DNA of 64,000 nucleotides from Collimonas rhizosphaerae (GCF_038896935.1 NZ_JBANDC010000015.1:1-64000); one strand, 5' to 3'. Shown: positions 1-8,393, counted from the first letter of the stretch. The notes: generated from the sequence alone by a model not told the origin. Numbers and translations are program-made.

Positions 1-69
1 CCGCACACCTACCGAAGTCGAGGCACAGTTCAAAAGTGCTTAATTAACCTGTCCACCAAAACCGGGACA
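1..69 (+). mobile_element. Right end of an IS3-family insertion sequence (partial)
   Basis: The window opens inside what looks like the last codons of a transposase. A terminal-repeat-like sequence, TGTCCACCAAAACCGGGACA, follows at 50-69 and ends in CA as IS3-family ends do. The rest of the element lies outside the window, so its group and completeness cannot be judged. IS identity is inferred from the coding tail plus the terminal repeat. Confidence 0.6.
2..43 (+). CDS. IS3-family transposase OrfB, last 13 codons (partial)
   Basis: The frame reads RTPTEVEAQFKSA and then TAA. This resembles the extreme C-terminus of IS3-type DDE transposases, which often end in a (Y)RTPxEVE-like stretch. Only the tail is present, so no catalytic residue is visible. 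The stop lies 6 bases before the putative terminal inverted repeat, which is normal geometry for these elements. Confidence 0.5.
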   Translation, partial: RTPTEVEAQFKSA

Positions 70-73
70 CCTC

Positions 74-90
74 ACTCTGACCCTAATTAA
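74..90. repeat. GGGTCAGAGT-family repeat, single arm
   Basis: ACTCTGACCCTAATTAA is identical to one arm of the palindrome at 63194-63253 and close to the dyad at 14065-14126. It abuts the IS end and supplies the stop codon (87-89, minus strand) of the neighbouring ParA-like gene. Confidence 0.75.
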
Positions 91-863
91 TGGGTGATGG
101 ATCCGTGGAGCGCGTCGACGCTGACGTGGCGCAGCTCCTTCTCTTGCGTCCGTCTTTGCAAGGCGTGCAATATCGCCAGGCTGTTGGCTTCTTGCTCGAC
201 CGGCTGGGTCCTGGTCCTTGCTATTTCCTGGTAAAGATCCTTGATCTCGGCGACGGCGCGTTCATTGCGCGGGCTTGGTTCAAATACGCTCAGGCCGCGG
301 TCGAAGGTGCTGCGATCGTCTATCCACTCGTGGATCACCGTCTCGGCCGGGGTTGCGGTCAGGATTTCTTTTGCCAAGGCCCGGGCCGGGCTGGTTTCCG
401 TGCCTGCTGCAGCGTCGAAGGCGCTGATGGCCTGGACTTCCACCACCAGTATGCGCAACGCGGGATTGAACAGCCGCGCAGCTTCGATGCGCTCGACCAG
501 CGCCTGCCGGTTGCAAGCCTGGCGGGAATGGACCGGGATCACCAGCACGTCGGTGGCGACCAGCGCCGCGTTGGTATTGCGCGCGTTGCTGCCGTCGGTG
601 TCGACGATGGTTTCCGGATAGTGGTTGCGATAATAGGACGCTGGATTTTCCAGGTCCGATTCCAGGTCTGCGCTGCCGCGCACGGTGACCTTCGGCTTGC
701 CGCCCGCGGCCCGGCGCCGTGCATCCCAGCCCAATGCATACTGCAGCGCAGTGGCGTCTGTCAGCAGCACCCTGCGCCGGTTCTGCGCGCAATAGGCCGC
801 CAGGCTGAGCGCAATGATCGAGCGTTTGGCAAACTCGTCTTCGCTGAAAACCGTGATGATCAT
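87..863 (-). CDS. ParA/MinD-like protein with degraded Walker A motif
   Basis: About 258 residues. The overall layout is that of ParA/MinD P-loop ATPases: an N-terminal beta strand, then SEDEFAKRS where KGGxGKTT is expected, an amphipathic helix, RRRVLLTDA (the strand carrying the Walker A' aspartate), and later IVDTDGSNARNTNAALVATD like the DTPP..ALVAAD region. The lysine of the P-loop is kept but its glycines are lost, so ATP hydrolysis is doubtful. The start at 863 (MIITVF) places the P-loop strand right at the N-terminus as in the family; in-frame starts at 914 and 944 also exist. The stop lies in a repeat element, so the native C-terminus may have been altered. The cargo is unknown. Confidence 0.6.
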   Translation of the reverse strand: MIITVFSEDEFAKRSIIALSLAAYCAQNRRRVLLTDATALQYALGWDARRRAAGGKPKVTVRGSADLESDLENPASYYRNHYPETIVDTDGSNARNTNAALVATDVLVIPVHSRQACNRQALVERIEAARLFNPALRILVVEVQAISAFDAAAGTETSPARALAKEILTATPAETVIHEWIDDRSTFDRGLSVFEPSPRNERAVAEIKDLYQEIARTRTQPVEQEANSLAILHALQRRTQEKELRHVSVDALHGSITH

Positions 864-957
864 GATAGGGCTCGCACGCTGTCTCTGATGACTTAAGTCT
901 AGAGAAACGCGCATAAAGATATCGTAAAAATACGGGCCGAACATATAAACGAGGGCT

Positions 958-988
958 AAAAAAAACCAACCCCGAGGATTGGTTTTTT
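958..988 (-). terminator. Rho-independent terminator after the acid phosphatase gene
   Basis: An AAAACCAA / TTGGTTTT stem with a 9-base loop is flanked by A and T runs. It works as an intrinsic terminator on the minus strand just downstream of the phosphatase stop at 1012, and could also act on the plus strand. Confidence 0.75.
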
Positions 989-1011
989 GAAATCCGGGGA
1001 CTCGCTTGCAG

Positions 1012-1731
1012 TTACCTGTTATCAGCCGGATCTGCCCCCAGTTCCAGCACGCCGCGCAGCTCCTTCTTGGCGGCGTCGAACGCGCTGTTGAAATCGTCGC
1101 GAGCCTGCAGCCTGGCGGCGATCACGGTGCCGGTGATGCGGCCGGTTTCAATGTCGGAACGGTAGTGCACGCCGCCAACGATGCGGTTGTTGGCGTATTC
1201 GGCGGCGCGCGCCATGATCTCGGCGCGTTTTTCCGGCACCATGTTGGACAGGACGATGCCCATCAGCGTGCCGGCCGTGGCATGGCCCGACGGATAAGCG
1301 CCGGAGCGCGACAACTTGACTACGGGCTTGACCAGGTCGCTGTACATGAATGGACGCGGACGCTTCCAGACATCCTTGTAGGTATCGACCACGGCGCCTT
1401 CGGAATCAACCACGCGCTGGAAAAACATGGCGAACAGCGGCAGCTGGTCGCGTTTGAATTTCACGCCCATGACGTCGGCAAAACGCCAGATGTCTTCCGT
1501 GGCGTCGGCTTGCGAACGCGCCGCCATTTCCGGCGTGCGCGCGGCTTGCAGGGCGAGGATTTCGCTCAGCTCAGCCTTGGTTTGCGGCGAATCGTTGGCG
1601 GGCGGCGGCGGCAGCAGCTTGACCAGGTCGATTTCTTTCGACGTGATGAATGGATTTTCCTCGCGCGCCAGCACCGGGCCGGCGCAGGCGACAAAGGACA
1701 GGAGCAGCAGGGAAGCAATGAATTTACGCAT
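1012..1731 (-). CDS. Class A nonspecific acid phosphatase (PAP2 superfamily), secreted
   Basis: 239 residues with a Sec signal peptide of about 22 residues. It carries the full PAP2/class A signature: KDVWKRPRP (KX6RP), SGAYPSGHA (PSGH) and NNRIVGGVHYRSDIETG (SRX5HX3D type). It should hydrolyse phosphomonoesters in the periplasm through a phosphohistidine intermediate. The ATG at 1731 starts the signal peptide; a TTG five codons upstream is less likely. The gene follows a TonB receptor on the same strand, but an intrinsic terminator lies only 16 bases before its start. Expression may therefore depend on readthrough. A phosphate-scavenging role is inferred. Confidence 0.9.
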   Translation of the reverse strand: MRKFIASLLLLSFVACAGPVLAREENPFITSKEIDLVKLLPPPPANDSPQTKAELSEILALQAARTPEMAARSQADATEDIWRFADVMGVKFKRDQLPLFAMFFQRVVDSEGAVVDTYKDVWKRPRPFMYSDLVKPVVKLSRSGAYPSGHATAGTLMGIVLSNMVPEKRAEIMARAAEYANNRIVGGVHYRSDIETGRITGTVIAARLQARDDFNSAFDAAKKELRGVLELGADPADNR

Positions 1732-1746
1732 GAACAGTACTTTCAA

Positions 1747-1773
1747 ATAAAAAAACCGGGAGCGGCGCTCCCG
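1747..1773 (-). terminator. Intrinsic terminator between TonB receptor and acid phosphatase
   Basis: On the minus strand a CGGGAGC-GCC-GCTCCCG hairpin is followed by a run of T residues. It sits just after the receptor stop (1782) and directly upstream of the phosphatase start (1731), with no room for an ordinary promoter between them. Confidence 0.85.
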
Positions 1774-1781
1774 CTCGTTGC

Positions 1782-3935
1782 TTAGAAATCCAGGTTCAGC
1801 GTCAGCGACAGGCTGCGCGCCGGCAGCAGCGTCAGCACATCACCCGGCGCCGGCGCCGAAGTGGTAGTGCTGGCCGGATTGACGCCGACGACGCTGTGCT
1901 TGTCGAACAGGTTATTGATGCCGAACTGGATCTTGGCCTGCTTGATGAATTGCGTCGGACGCTTGATGGTGTAGTTGACGAACAGGTTGGAGATCGTGAA
2001 CGGGCTGATCTTGACCGCCTGGTGCACGCTGCCGTTATCGTTATACATGGTGCCGACCCGCTTGTTGAGCCAGCCGATATCCCAGCCGCCGCGGTTGTAG
2101 TTCAGGCCCAGCGTTTCGGTATCGCTAGGCGCGCCGGCGATCCACTGGCCATTGGCGAACTTGGCGGTGCCGTAGGTGGCGTTGGCGTACAGGCTGAAGC
2201 CGGCGCCCAGCACCAGGTTGCCTTCGGCTTCGATGCCCTGGGTGGTGGAGCCGCCGTTGGCGAAGAAAGTGGTATTGCCGGCATTGTCGGTGAACGACGA
2301 ATAGGCGTTATCGAATTTGATGTGATAAGCGTCGATATCGAACGTGAAACTGTCCGATTTCCACACCGAGCCGACCTGGAAAGTCTTGCTCTTGATCGAC
2401 GACGGCAAGGCCGTGACGTTGGCGTTCTTGACGTCGAACACGCTGCTCGGCGGAATTTCATCGCCGACGACATACTGGCCGTAGACCGACCAGTTCGGCT
2501 GCAGCATGTAGTGCACGTCAATCGACGGCAACACGGTGTTATAGGTCACCGCGTGCTGGACGCTAGGCTTGCCGCCCAGGTTGCCGACGGTCTTGCCGTT
2601 GTCGGCGTACTGGGTCAGGTCCTGGCGGTAAGACGAATACTTCACGCCCGGCGTGATTTTCAAGTCCTTGGCGACCTGGAATTCATATTCGACGAACGGC
2701 TGCAGGGTCGTGGTCTTGAAGCGTTCATGGAAATTCGGCAGCGCGGCGTCGACCCAGGTGCGCGGATCGGACGGGATCTGGTAGCGGTTGGTGTCGGCGT
2801 TTTCCGCCCACAGCCCGGTGCGCAGGATGCCGAAGCTGGATTCCTGGCTCAGGCGCAGCAGGTTGCCGTAGGTGCGGTAGCTGTTGAGCTTGTCGGTGGC
2901 GCTGGTGGCGGTGATGGTGCTGCCGTTATAGTTCTGCTGGTTGTGATAAGCATAGGTGTACAGCTTGTCGTCCAGCTTCCAGCCGCCGCCCAGGTCGGAG
3001 CTGAGACCGGCATATTCGAAATCCGAAGTCACATGGTAGAAGTTGTAGCCCCAGTAGTTGGCTTGCTTGGGATCGTTGCTGAGCAGGTAGTCGTCGCCGA
3101 ACTGCGCGATCTGGGCGCGGGTCGCGCCCTTGGTGTTGGGCGTATTGGCTTTCAGGTCGATATAGGAACCGAACAGGGTCAGCGCCGTGCTGCTGGTGAT
3201 CGCATATTGATATTTGAGCGACACCGCATCACGTGTTTGTTTGTTGTAGCTTTGGTAGCCGTTCGATGTCATCTGGTGCGCGTTGACCAGCAGGTTGGAA
3301 GCGCCATCGGCGCCGAACTGGCCGCTTTCAACCTCGGCGCCGTAGATCTTGGTGTTGAACGAACCGTAGGAATCGAATACGCTGATGCGCTGTTCAGGCT
3401 CCAGGTTGCGCGACAGCAGGTTGACCGAGCCGCCGAAGTTGGCCGGGCCGATGGTGGCGGCCGAGCCGGGGCTGCGGTCGATCACCGCGCCGCCCAGGAA
3501 CTGGCTGGGAAAGAAAGCCCAGGTGTGGTGCGAAGGACTGTTGGTGTCCTGGAACGGGATGCCGTCGAAACTGATGGTGTAGTCGCCGTCGGAAAAGCCG
3601 CGGAAGAAAGTCTTGGTATCGCCCAGGCCGACGCCGTTCGGGCTGTAGCTGTACATGCCTGGCGTCATCTGCAGCACCTGGCTGAAATCGGCCACCGGCG
3701 AGGTCAGGTTGCGGATGAATTCATCGCTCACTATCGATTGCGCCGAACGCGCCGTCAGCGAACCTTGCGACAGCGCGGTCTTGGCTGCGGTTGCTGCCTT
3801 GCCGGTAACTTCAACGACGGCGGTATCGCCGCCGCCGTCGGCTGCTTGCTGGGCGGCGGCCATCATCGGCGCCGCCATGCACACTAACGCGTACAAGACC
3901 TGCTGGGTACCTGGCTTCAAACTGAGGCGCTTCAT
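1782..3935 (-). CDS. TonB-dependent outer-membrane receptor
   Basis: About 717 residues. A signal peptide (YALVCMAAPMMAAAQ) is followed by a plug domain: VVEVTGKA, SQVLQMTPGMYSYSPNG, TKTFFRGFSDGDYTISFDGIPF. A beta-barrel ends in RSLSLTLNLDF with the terminal phenylalanine typical of outer-membrane proteins. It imports an unknown ligand using TonB energy. The start at 3935 has better AAGGA spacing than the ATG at 3941. The neighbours, a secreted phosphatase downstream and a divergent two-component system, suggest a ligand linked to phosphate or to a regulated nutrient. A siderophore role cannot be excluded. Confidence 0.9.
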   Translation of the reverse strand: MKRLSLKPGTQQVLYALVCMAAPMMAAAQQAADGGGDTAVVEVTGKAATAAKTALSQGSLTARSAQSIVSDEFIRNLTSPVADFSQVLQMTPGMYSYSPNGVGLGDTKTFFRGFSDGDYTISFDGIPFQDTNSPSHHTWAFFPSQFLGGAVIDRSPGSAATIGPANFGGSVNLLSRNLEPEQRISVFDSYGSFNTKIYGAEVESGQFGADGASNLLVNAHQMTSNGYQSYNKQTRDAVSLKYQYAITSSTALTLFGSYIDLKANTPNTKGATRAQIAQFGDDYLLSNDPKQANYWGYNFYHVTSDFEYAGLSSDLGGGWKLDDKLYTYAYHNQQNYNGSTITATSATDKLNSYRTYGNLLRLSQESSFGILRTGLWAENADTNRYQIPSDPRTWVDAALPNFHERFKTTTLQPFVEYEFQVAKDLKITPGVKYSSYRQDLTQYADNGKTVGNLGGKPSVQHAVTYNTVLPSIDVHYMLQPNWSVYGQYVVGDEIPPSSVFDVKNANVTALPSSIKSKTFQVGSVWKSDSFTFDIDAYHIKFDNAYSSFTDNAGNTTFFANGGSTTQGIEAEGNLVLGAGFSLYANATYGTAKFANGQWIAGAPSDTETLGLNYNRGGWDIGWLNKRVGTMYNDNGSVHQAVKISPFTISNLFVNYTIKRPTQFIKQAKIQFGINNLFDKHSVVGVNPASTTTSAPAPGDVLTLLPARSLSLTLNLDF

Positions 3936-4173
3936 TTCCATGTTTCCTTTTTAGAATCGTTGTCGCAAAAAAATCGAAAGAAATTGTCCGGCGAATGGCT
4001 TGCTGCCAGCATCTGCAGTCGTCAGCCGTAGTTCGGGGCGAAGCATAAGCTTTGAAAATTAAGCGAAAATGAGCTGTGCGGAATCTGTCTGATTTACGTC
4101 AACCGGCGCCGCATTTCACGCGCTGGTCATAATCGGCTGCTATCTTCAAGGGTCGACCAAGGCGGGTAACCCG

Positions 4174-4842
4174 ATGCGCTTACTTCTGATTGAAGACGAC
4201 TACATGCTGGGCAACAGCATCCGCAAGGGGTTCTATCCCTACGGCTTCACCGTCGACTGGACCCAGGACGGGATTGCCGCCGAAGCCGCGCTGGCCGCCG
4301 AGTCTTATTCCGCGGTGCTGCTGGACCTGGGCCTGCCGCGCAAATCGGGACTGGAAGTACTGAAGAAAATGCGCTCCGGCAGCAACAGCACGCCGGTCAT
4401 CATCCTGTCGGCCAGCGACCGCGTGCTGAACCGGATCGAAGGACTGGACGCCGGCGCCGACGACTACCTGAGCAAACCGTTCGACCTGGATGAACTGGCA
4501 GCCCGCATACGCGCCTTGCTGCGCCGTAGCGGCGGCCGCACCAGCCCGCTGCTGGTGCACGGCGACATCCATTTCGACCCGGCCAGCAATACCGTCGCTT
4601 ACAAAGGAAAAAACATTGCCTTGAGCAGCCGCGAACTGATGGTGCTGGCGGCATTGATTGAAAAGCCGGGCGCGGTGCTGTCGCGCGCACAGCTGGTCGA
4701 CAAGGTATATGGCTGGAACGATGAAGTGGAGAGCAACACCATCGAGGTGCATATCCACGCATTGCGGAAAAAACTGGCGCCGGGCGTGATCCGCAATATC
4801 CGCGGCCTGGGCTATATGCTCGAAAGCGCGTGTGTCGATTAG
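4174..4842 (+). CDS. OmpR-family response regulator (QseB/PmrA-like)
   Basis: 222 residues. The receiver domain has acidic D8/D9, phospho-acceptor D51 (AVLLDLGLP), the ILSAS switch serine and the SKPF lysine. The C-terminal winged-helix domain carries SSRELMVLAALIEKPGAVLSR and ENTIEVHIHALRKKL-like motifs. It should bind DNA as a phosphorylated dimer. It is divergent from the TonB receptor gene (232-bp spacer) and overlaps the kinase gene by 11 bases, so the pair is co-translated. The divergent receptor and phosphatase are the obvious candidate targets; this is inferred from position only. Confidence 0.92.
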   Translation: MRLLLIEDDYMLGNSIRKGFYPYGFTVDWTQDGIAAEAALAAESYSAVLLDLGLPRKSGLEVLKKMRSGSNSTPVIILSASDRVLNRIEGLDAGADDYLSKPFDLDELAARIRALLRRSGGRTSPLLVHGDIHFDPASNTVAYKGKNIALSSRELMVLAALIEKPGAVLSRAQLVDKVYGWNDEVESNTIEVHIHALRKKLAPGVIRNIRGLGYMLESACVD

Positions 4843-6142
4843 AAACCGCCTGCTGTTCTGGCTGCTGTCCGGCCTGGCCATCCTGGGCGCATGTTTTGTG
4901 CTGGCCGACTACCTGATCGACCGCGCCCTGCTGGCCGATATCTACGACGACCAGATGAGCCAGATCGCCTCCGCCATTCCGGTGCATTTCAGCGGCAACG
5001 ACCTGGGCGTCAACGAGCCGGCGCTGAAATACGACGGCGACGACAGCATCCTGCAGATCTGGGACCAGGATGGGAAACTCAGCTACAGCTCGCACCAGGC
5101 GATCGTCCTGCCGCGTTTTTCAACACCCGGCTTCAGCGAAATAACCTGGCGCGGCAGCGAATGGAAACTGTTCATCCGCAAGACCGACCACAACCTGATC
5201 CAGGTAGCGCAATCGCTCAGCGGCAGGCGCAACATCGCCGTCGAGCACGCACTGCGTTCACTGATCCCGCTGCTGATTTTTTTACTGATCATGGGCTTGC
5301 TGATCCATTGGAGCGTCGGCACCGGCCTGCAATCGCTGACCCGCCTGTCGCAGGAGCTGGCCAAGCGCACTCCCGACAAGCTGGGCCGGCTGGCCACGCA
5401 AGACCAGCCGGCTGAAATCAAGCCGCTGACGCATGCGCTCGATACCTTGCTGCAGCGCCTGGGCGTCGCCCTCGAAGGCCAGAAAAAATTCATCGCCGAC
5501 GCCTCGCACGAATTGCGCACTCCCCTGGCCACCCTGCAGATCCAGACCCAGCTGGTGGAACAGTCGCTCGGCAGCGGGCGCGAAACCCGCGCGCTGGCGG
5601 ACCTGAAGGCCGGGGTCAAGCGCACCAGCCACCTGGTCGAACAATTGCTGATGGTGTCGCGCCTGGAGTCGGGCGGCATCCATGATCCGCACACCCGCCT
5701 GCAGCTGCACGAGATTGCGCGCGAGGTGACCATCGACCTGATCCCCTATGCCAACACGCGCAAAATCAACCTCGGCGTCGAGCAGCTGGATGCCGGCCAC
5801 ATCATGGGATCCGAGCATCATTTGCACATCCTGCTGCGCAACCTGATCGACAATGCGGTGCGCTACACCCCCAGCGGCGGCCAGGTCGACGTCACCATCC
5901 GCGCCAGCCAGGACGACATCCTGCTGGAAATCGAAGACAGCGGGCCTGGCATTCCCGCGGATGAACGAGAGCGCGTGTTCGACCGTTTCTACCGCTGCCT
6001 GGTGCCGCAGGCCACCGGCAGCGGCCTCGGCCTGGCCATCGTCAAGCAGGTGGCCGAGCTGCACCAGGCTGAAGTGAAGCTAGGCCAGGCGCCGCGGCTG
6101 GCCGGCCTGAAAGCCAGCATCATTTTCAAAAGAGCTGCATAG
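4832..6142 (+). CDS. Sensor histidine kinase (QseC/TctE-like)
   Basis: 436 residues, starting with GTG inside the response-regulator gene. Layout: TM1 at about 8-28, a periplasmic region of about 120 residues, TM2 near 150-170, then a DHp domain with FIADASHELRTPLATL (phospho-acceptor H226) and a HATPase_c domain with N box NLIDNAVRYT, G1 DSGPGIP and G2 GSGLGLAIVKQ. It is the cognate kinase of the preceding regulator. The ligand is unknown. The C-terminus is normal for the family. Confidence 0.92.
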   Translation: MSIRNRLLFWLLSGLAILGACFVLADYLIDRALLADIYDDQMSQIASAIPVHFSGNDLGVNEPALKYDGDDSILQIWDQDGKLSYSSHQAIVLPRFSTPGFSEITWRGSEWKLFIRKTDHNLIQVAQSLSGRRNIAVEHALRSLIPLLIFLLIMGLLIHWSVGTGLQSLTRLSQELAKRTPDKLGRLATQDQPAEIKPLTHALDTLLQRLGVALEGQKKFIADASHELRTPLATLQIQTQLVEQSLGSGRETRALADLKAGVKRTSHLVEQLLMVSRLESGGIHDPHTRLQLHEIAREVTIDLIPYANTRKINLGVEQLDAGHIMGSEHHLHILLRNLIDNAVRYTPSGGQVDVTIRASQDDILLEIEDSGPGIPADERERVFDRFYRCLVPQATGSGLGLAIVKQVAELHQAEVKLGQAPRLAGLKASIIFKRAA

Positions 6143-6161
6143 GGCGCAGCAAAAATTCCTG

Positions 6162-6192
6162 TTGACCTCAAGTGTACTTTAACTTGCATACT
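6162..6192 (+). promoter_or_regulatory. MerR/SoxR-like promoter-operator upstream of the questin-oxidase-like gene
   Basis: A -35 TTGACC (6162-6167) and a -10 CATACT (6187-6192) are separated by 19 bp, the long spacer characteristic of MerR-family promoters. The spacer holds CTCAAGTGTACTT. Its left half matches the SoxR box half-site CCTCAAGT, and AAGT-GT-ACTT is symmetric. The right half (TTAAC) departs from the SoxR consensus (GAGG). No merR/soxR gene lies in the window. Confidence 0.5.
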
Positions 6193-6225
6193 GCGCCGGT
6201 CAACCACTGATCTTGGGGCCATCAC

Positions 6226-7269
6226 ATGAATCAACGACTACGCGAACCAACCCTGCACCGCCTGCTTGACGCCAATGCCCGCTATGCCGACGACAACAAA
6301 GGCTTGACCAACCACTGTCCGATGGCGTTGTGCGCGCTGGCCGGAATGGGCGCACAGCCGGCGCGCCTGCAGGAATTTTTCGATACGTGGCAACACCGCT
6401 CGGCCGTACCGGCCCGGCCTGTGCTCAAGGCGGTCGGCCGCGATACATGGCTGGCCTGCATCGGCGACGCCAGCGCCGTCAGCGCCCTGCGCGAATATTT
6501 TGAAGAATGGATCTGGAGCGCCGGCGCCGACGCCGTCCTTGAACAAGTGCTGGGCAGGATACCGTTTGCCCCCGCAAGCGGCGCCTTCCATGCCTTGATC
6601 CGGCTTGCATATGGCCTGGAAGCGCAGCACCTGAGCGAAATCGCTGCCGGGCTGGCGGCGCTGGTCTGCGGCAACCTGCATATCGACGCGGGATCGCACC
6701 AGCGAATACCCGCTGCCTCGGTCAACCAGGGGCTGGCCATCTTGTCGCGCGTGCTGCATGGCACGGTATTCACCGGCAGCCTGATTGTTACGCGCTTGCG
6801 GGCGGTGGCCGGCTATCCGCTGTTCTACGCAGTGCTGCCGGCGGCGCCAATGCAGCCCCAGCTGCTCGACGCCATGGCGCGGGCGGCCATTTCCCTGTAT
6901 TGGCAGACCAATAATTTCACTGCCCTGCACATCGTCACCGGCCTGCACGCCGCGCGCCGCGTGCTGTCCCATCTGCCGGAGGCGCTGGTCCAGCGCCTGC
7001 TGCCAGACCTGTGGGTGGCGGTTTGCGCCGCGTACGTATCGATAGGCGCGCCGCCCCTGGCGGCATCGGATGCGATCTCGGATGATGCAGAAACCTTGAT
7101 CGACAACGCGGACACCTGGCAAGACCTGTTCACCACCGCCATCGCCTCCGACGACGACCACGTGATCAAGATGGTCTACACCTGCTATTGCGAAAACCTG
7201 CGCGCGCCGTCGCCGCTGTACCTGGCGGCAGCGGCGCGGCGGGCCGGCCGCATGTTTCAGATGCATTGA
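6226..7269 (+). CDS. Questin-oxidase-family protein (DUF4243-like)
   Basis: 347 residues, no signal peptide. The N-terminus (LLDANARYADDNKGLTNHCPMALCAL) matches the fungal questin oxidase / DUF4243 family, in which members open anthraquinone rings by Baeyer-Villiger-type oxidation. The H and N of NKGLTNH are the recognisable conserved block. The bacterial substrate is unknown; a quinone or other aromatic is inferred. It stands alone behind a SoxR-like promoter, which would fit a response to redox-cycling compounds. It converges on the lactonase gene downstream. Confidence 0.75.
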   Translation: MNQRLREPTLHRLLDANARYADDNKGLTNHCPMALCALAGMGAQPARLQEFFDTWQHRSAVPARPVLKAVGRDTWLACIGDASAVSALREYFEEWIWSAGADAVLEQVLGRIPFAPASGAFHALIRLAYGLEAQHLSEIAAGLAALVCGNLHIDAGSHQRIPAASVNQGLAILSRVLHGTVFTGSLIVTRLRAVAGYPLFYAVLPAAPMQPQLLDAMARAAISLYWQTNNFTALHIVTGLHAARRVLSHLPEALVQRLLPDLWVAVCAAYVSIGAPPLAASDAISDDAETLIDNADTWQDLFTTAIASDDDHVIKMVYTCYCENLRAPSPLYLAAAARRAGRMFQMH

Positions 7270-7300
7270 CAAGCGGCCGTCTCGACCTTGCCGGCGACGC

Positions 7301-8383
7301 CTATGGCAGCTCGACGATCTCGACCCAGTTGGGATTTTTCCCCATGTCGTAGCGCTGCAGCAGCTGCAGCGCACCGCTCTTCTGGTCGATGGCGTAGCTG
7401 CTCATGCGGTTTGACTGCTGGCCGACCGCCAGCAGGTAGCGGCCGCTTGGGTCGATATTGAAGCCGCGCGGCTGGGTCTCGGTAGCAAAATTGCCGATCG
7501 GCGTCAATGCGCCGCTGTCCGGGTCGACGGCAAATCCGGCCAGCGTGCTCGAGGTGCGCTCCGAGGCATACAGGAAACGGCCGTCCGGCGTCAGGTGCAG
7601 GTCGGCGGGCGCCAGCGCCGCGCCCTGGAAATCCTTGGGCCGCAGCGAAACGGAAGCCAGCAGCGTCATGGCGCCGGCGGCGGCATCGTAGCGATAGGTA
7701 TTGAGGCTGCCGTCCAGTTCATTGGTGCCGTAGACGAAACGGGCGCGGCGGTCGAACACGAAATGGCGCGGACCGGCGCCATGGCTGGTTTCCACATACG
7801 GCGGAACGCCAGGCGTGACCTGGCCGCTGGCCGCATCGAAGCGATATTGCTGGATGACGTCGCCACCCAGGCTGCTGGCGAACAGATGGGTGTTGGCAGG
7901 ATCGGTTGCTACCGCATGGGCTTTTTCACGGGTCGGGATCACGGCCAGCGGCGGCGCCTCGACCTCGCCCTTGGCGGCAATCGGATTGATGGAAATCTTG
8001 CTGCCGGTGTAGGACGCCGCCAGCAAAAAACGGCCGGTCCTGTCGGTCGCCAGGTTGGCCATGTTGTCGGCCAGCGGTACGGTCGACAGCAAGCCCAGCT
8101 TGCCGCTTTGCCGATCGATGGAGAAGCTGCTGACCGAATACGGCAGCGAACGCAAGGAGGCATACAGGAATCGGCGGTCGGGACTGACCGCCAGCGGCAT
8201 CACCGTGCCGCCGGTCGCCACTTTCTCCACCAGGGCGACGCTGCCGTCCGCCTGGCGGAGCGCCATGACATAAATGTCGCGGCTGTCGGCGTTGGACACG
8301 TACACCATGGTTGTGGCCGAAGCCGATGTAGCGCACGCCATGAGCGCCAGGGAGGTACACAGCCGGCCGAGGTTATGGTGCAT
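7301..8383 (-). CDS. Beta-propeller lactonase, probable aldarolactonase (6-phosphogluconolactonase-like family), exported
   Basis: 360 residues. An N-terminal signal peptide (LCTSLALMACATSASA) precedes a seven-bladed propeller with repeated DRRFLYAS, DGRFLYAS and DPSGRYLLAVG blade motifs (PF10282 type). The family hydrolyses sugar lactones. The gene lies 10 bases after garD in the gudP-garD operon. The lactone made by uronate dehydrogenase (galactaro- or glucarolactone) is therefore the likely substrate, not 6-phosphogluconolactone. A predicted periplasmic location is odd, because Udh has no signal peptide. The start at 8383 has AGGA at good spacing. Confidence 0.8.
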   Translation of the reverse strand: MHHNLGRLCTSLALMACATSASATTMVYVSNADSRDIYVMALRQADGSVALVEKVATGGTVMPLAVSPDRRFLYASLRSLPYSVSSFSIDRQSGKLGLLSTVPLADNMANLATDRTGRFLLAASYTGSKISINPIAAKGEVEAPPLAVIPTREKAHAVATDPANTHLFASSLGGDVIQQYRFDAASGQVTPGVPPYVETSHGAGPRHFVFDRRARFVYGTNELDGSLNTYRYDAAAGAMTLLASVSLRPKDFQGAALAPADLHLTPDGRFLYASERTSSTLAGFAVDPDSGALTPIGNFATETQPRGFNIDPSGRYLLAVGQQSNRMSSYAIDQKSGALQLLQRYDMGKNPNWVEIVELP

Positions 8384-8393
8384 TTCTGTCCTG

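Noticed and set aside
1896..3887. Long plus-strand open frame of 663 codons opposite the TonB receptor gene
   Set aside because: It is the antisense of a clear receptor gene in GC-rich DNA. The translation is low in pattern and has no recognisable domain.
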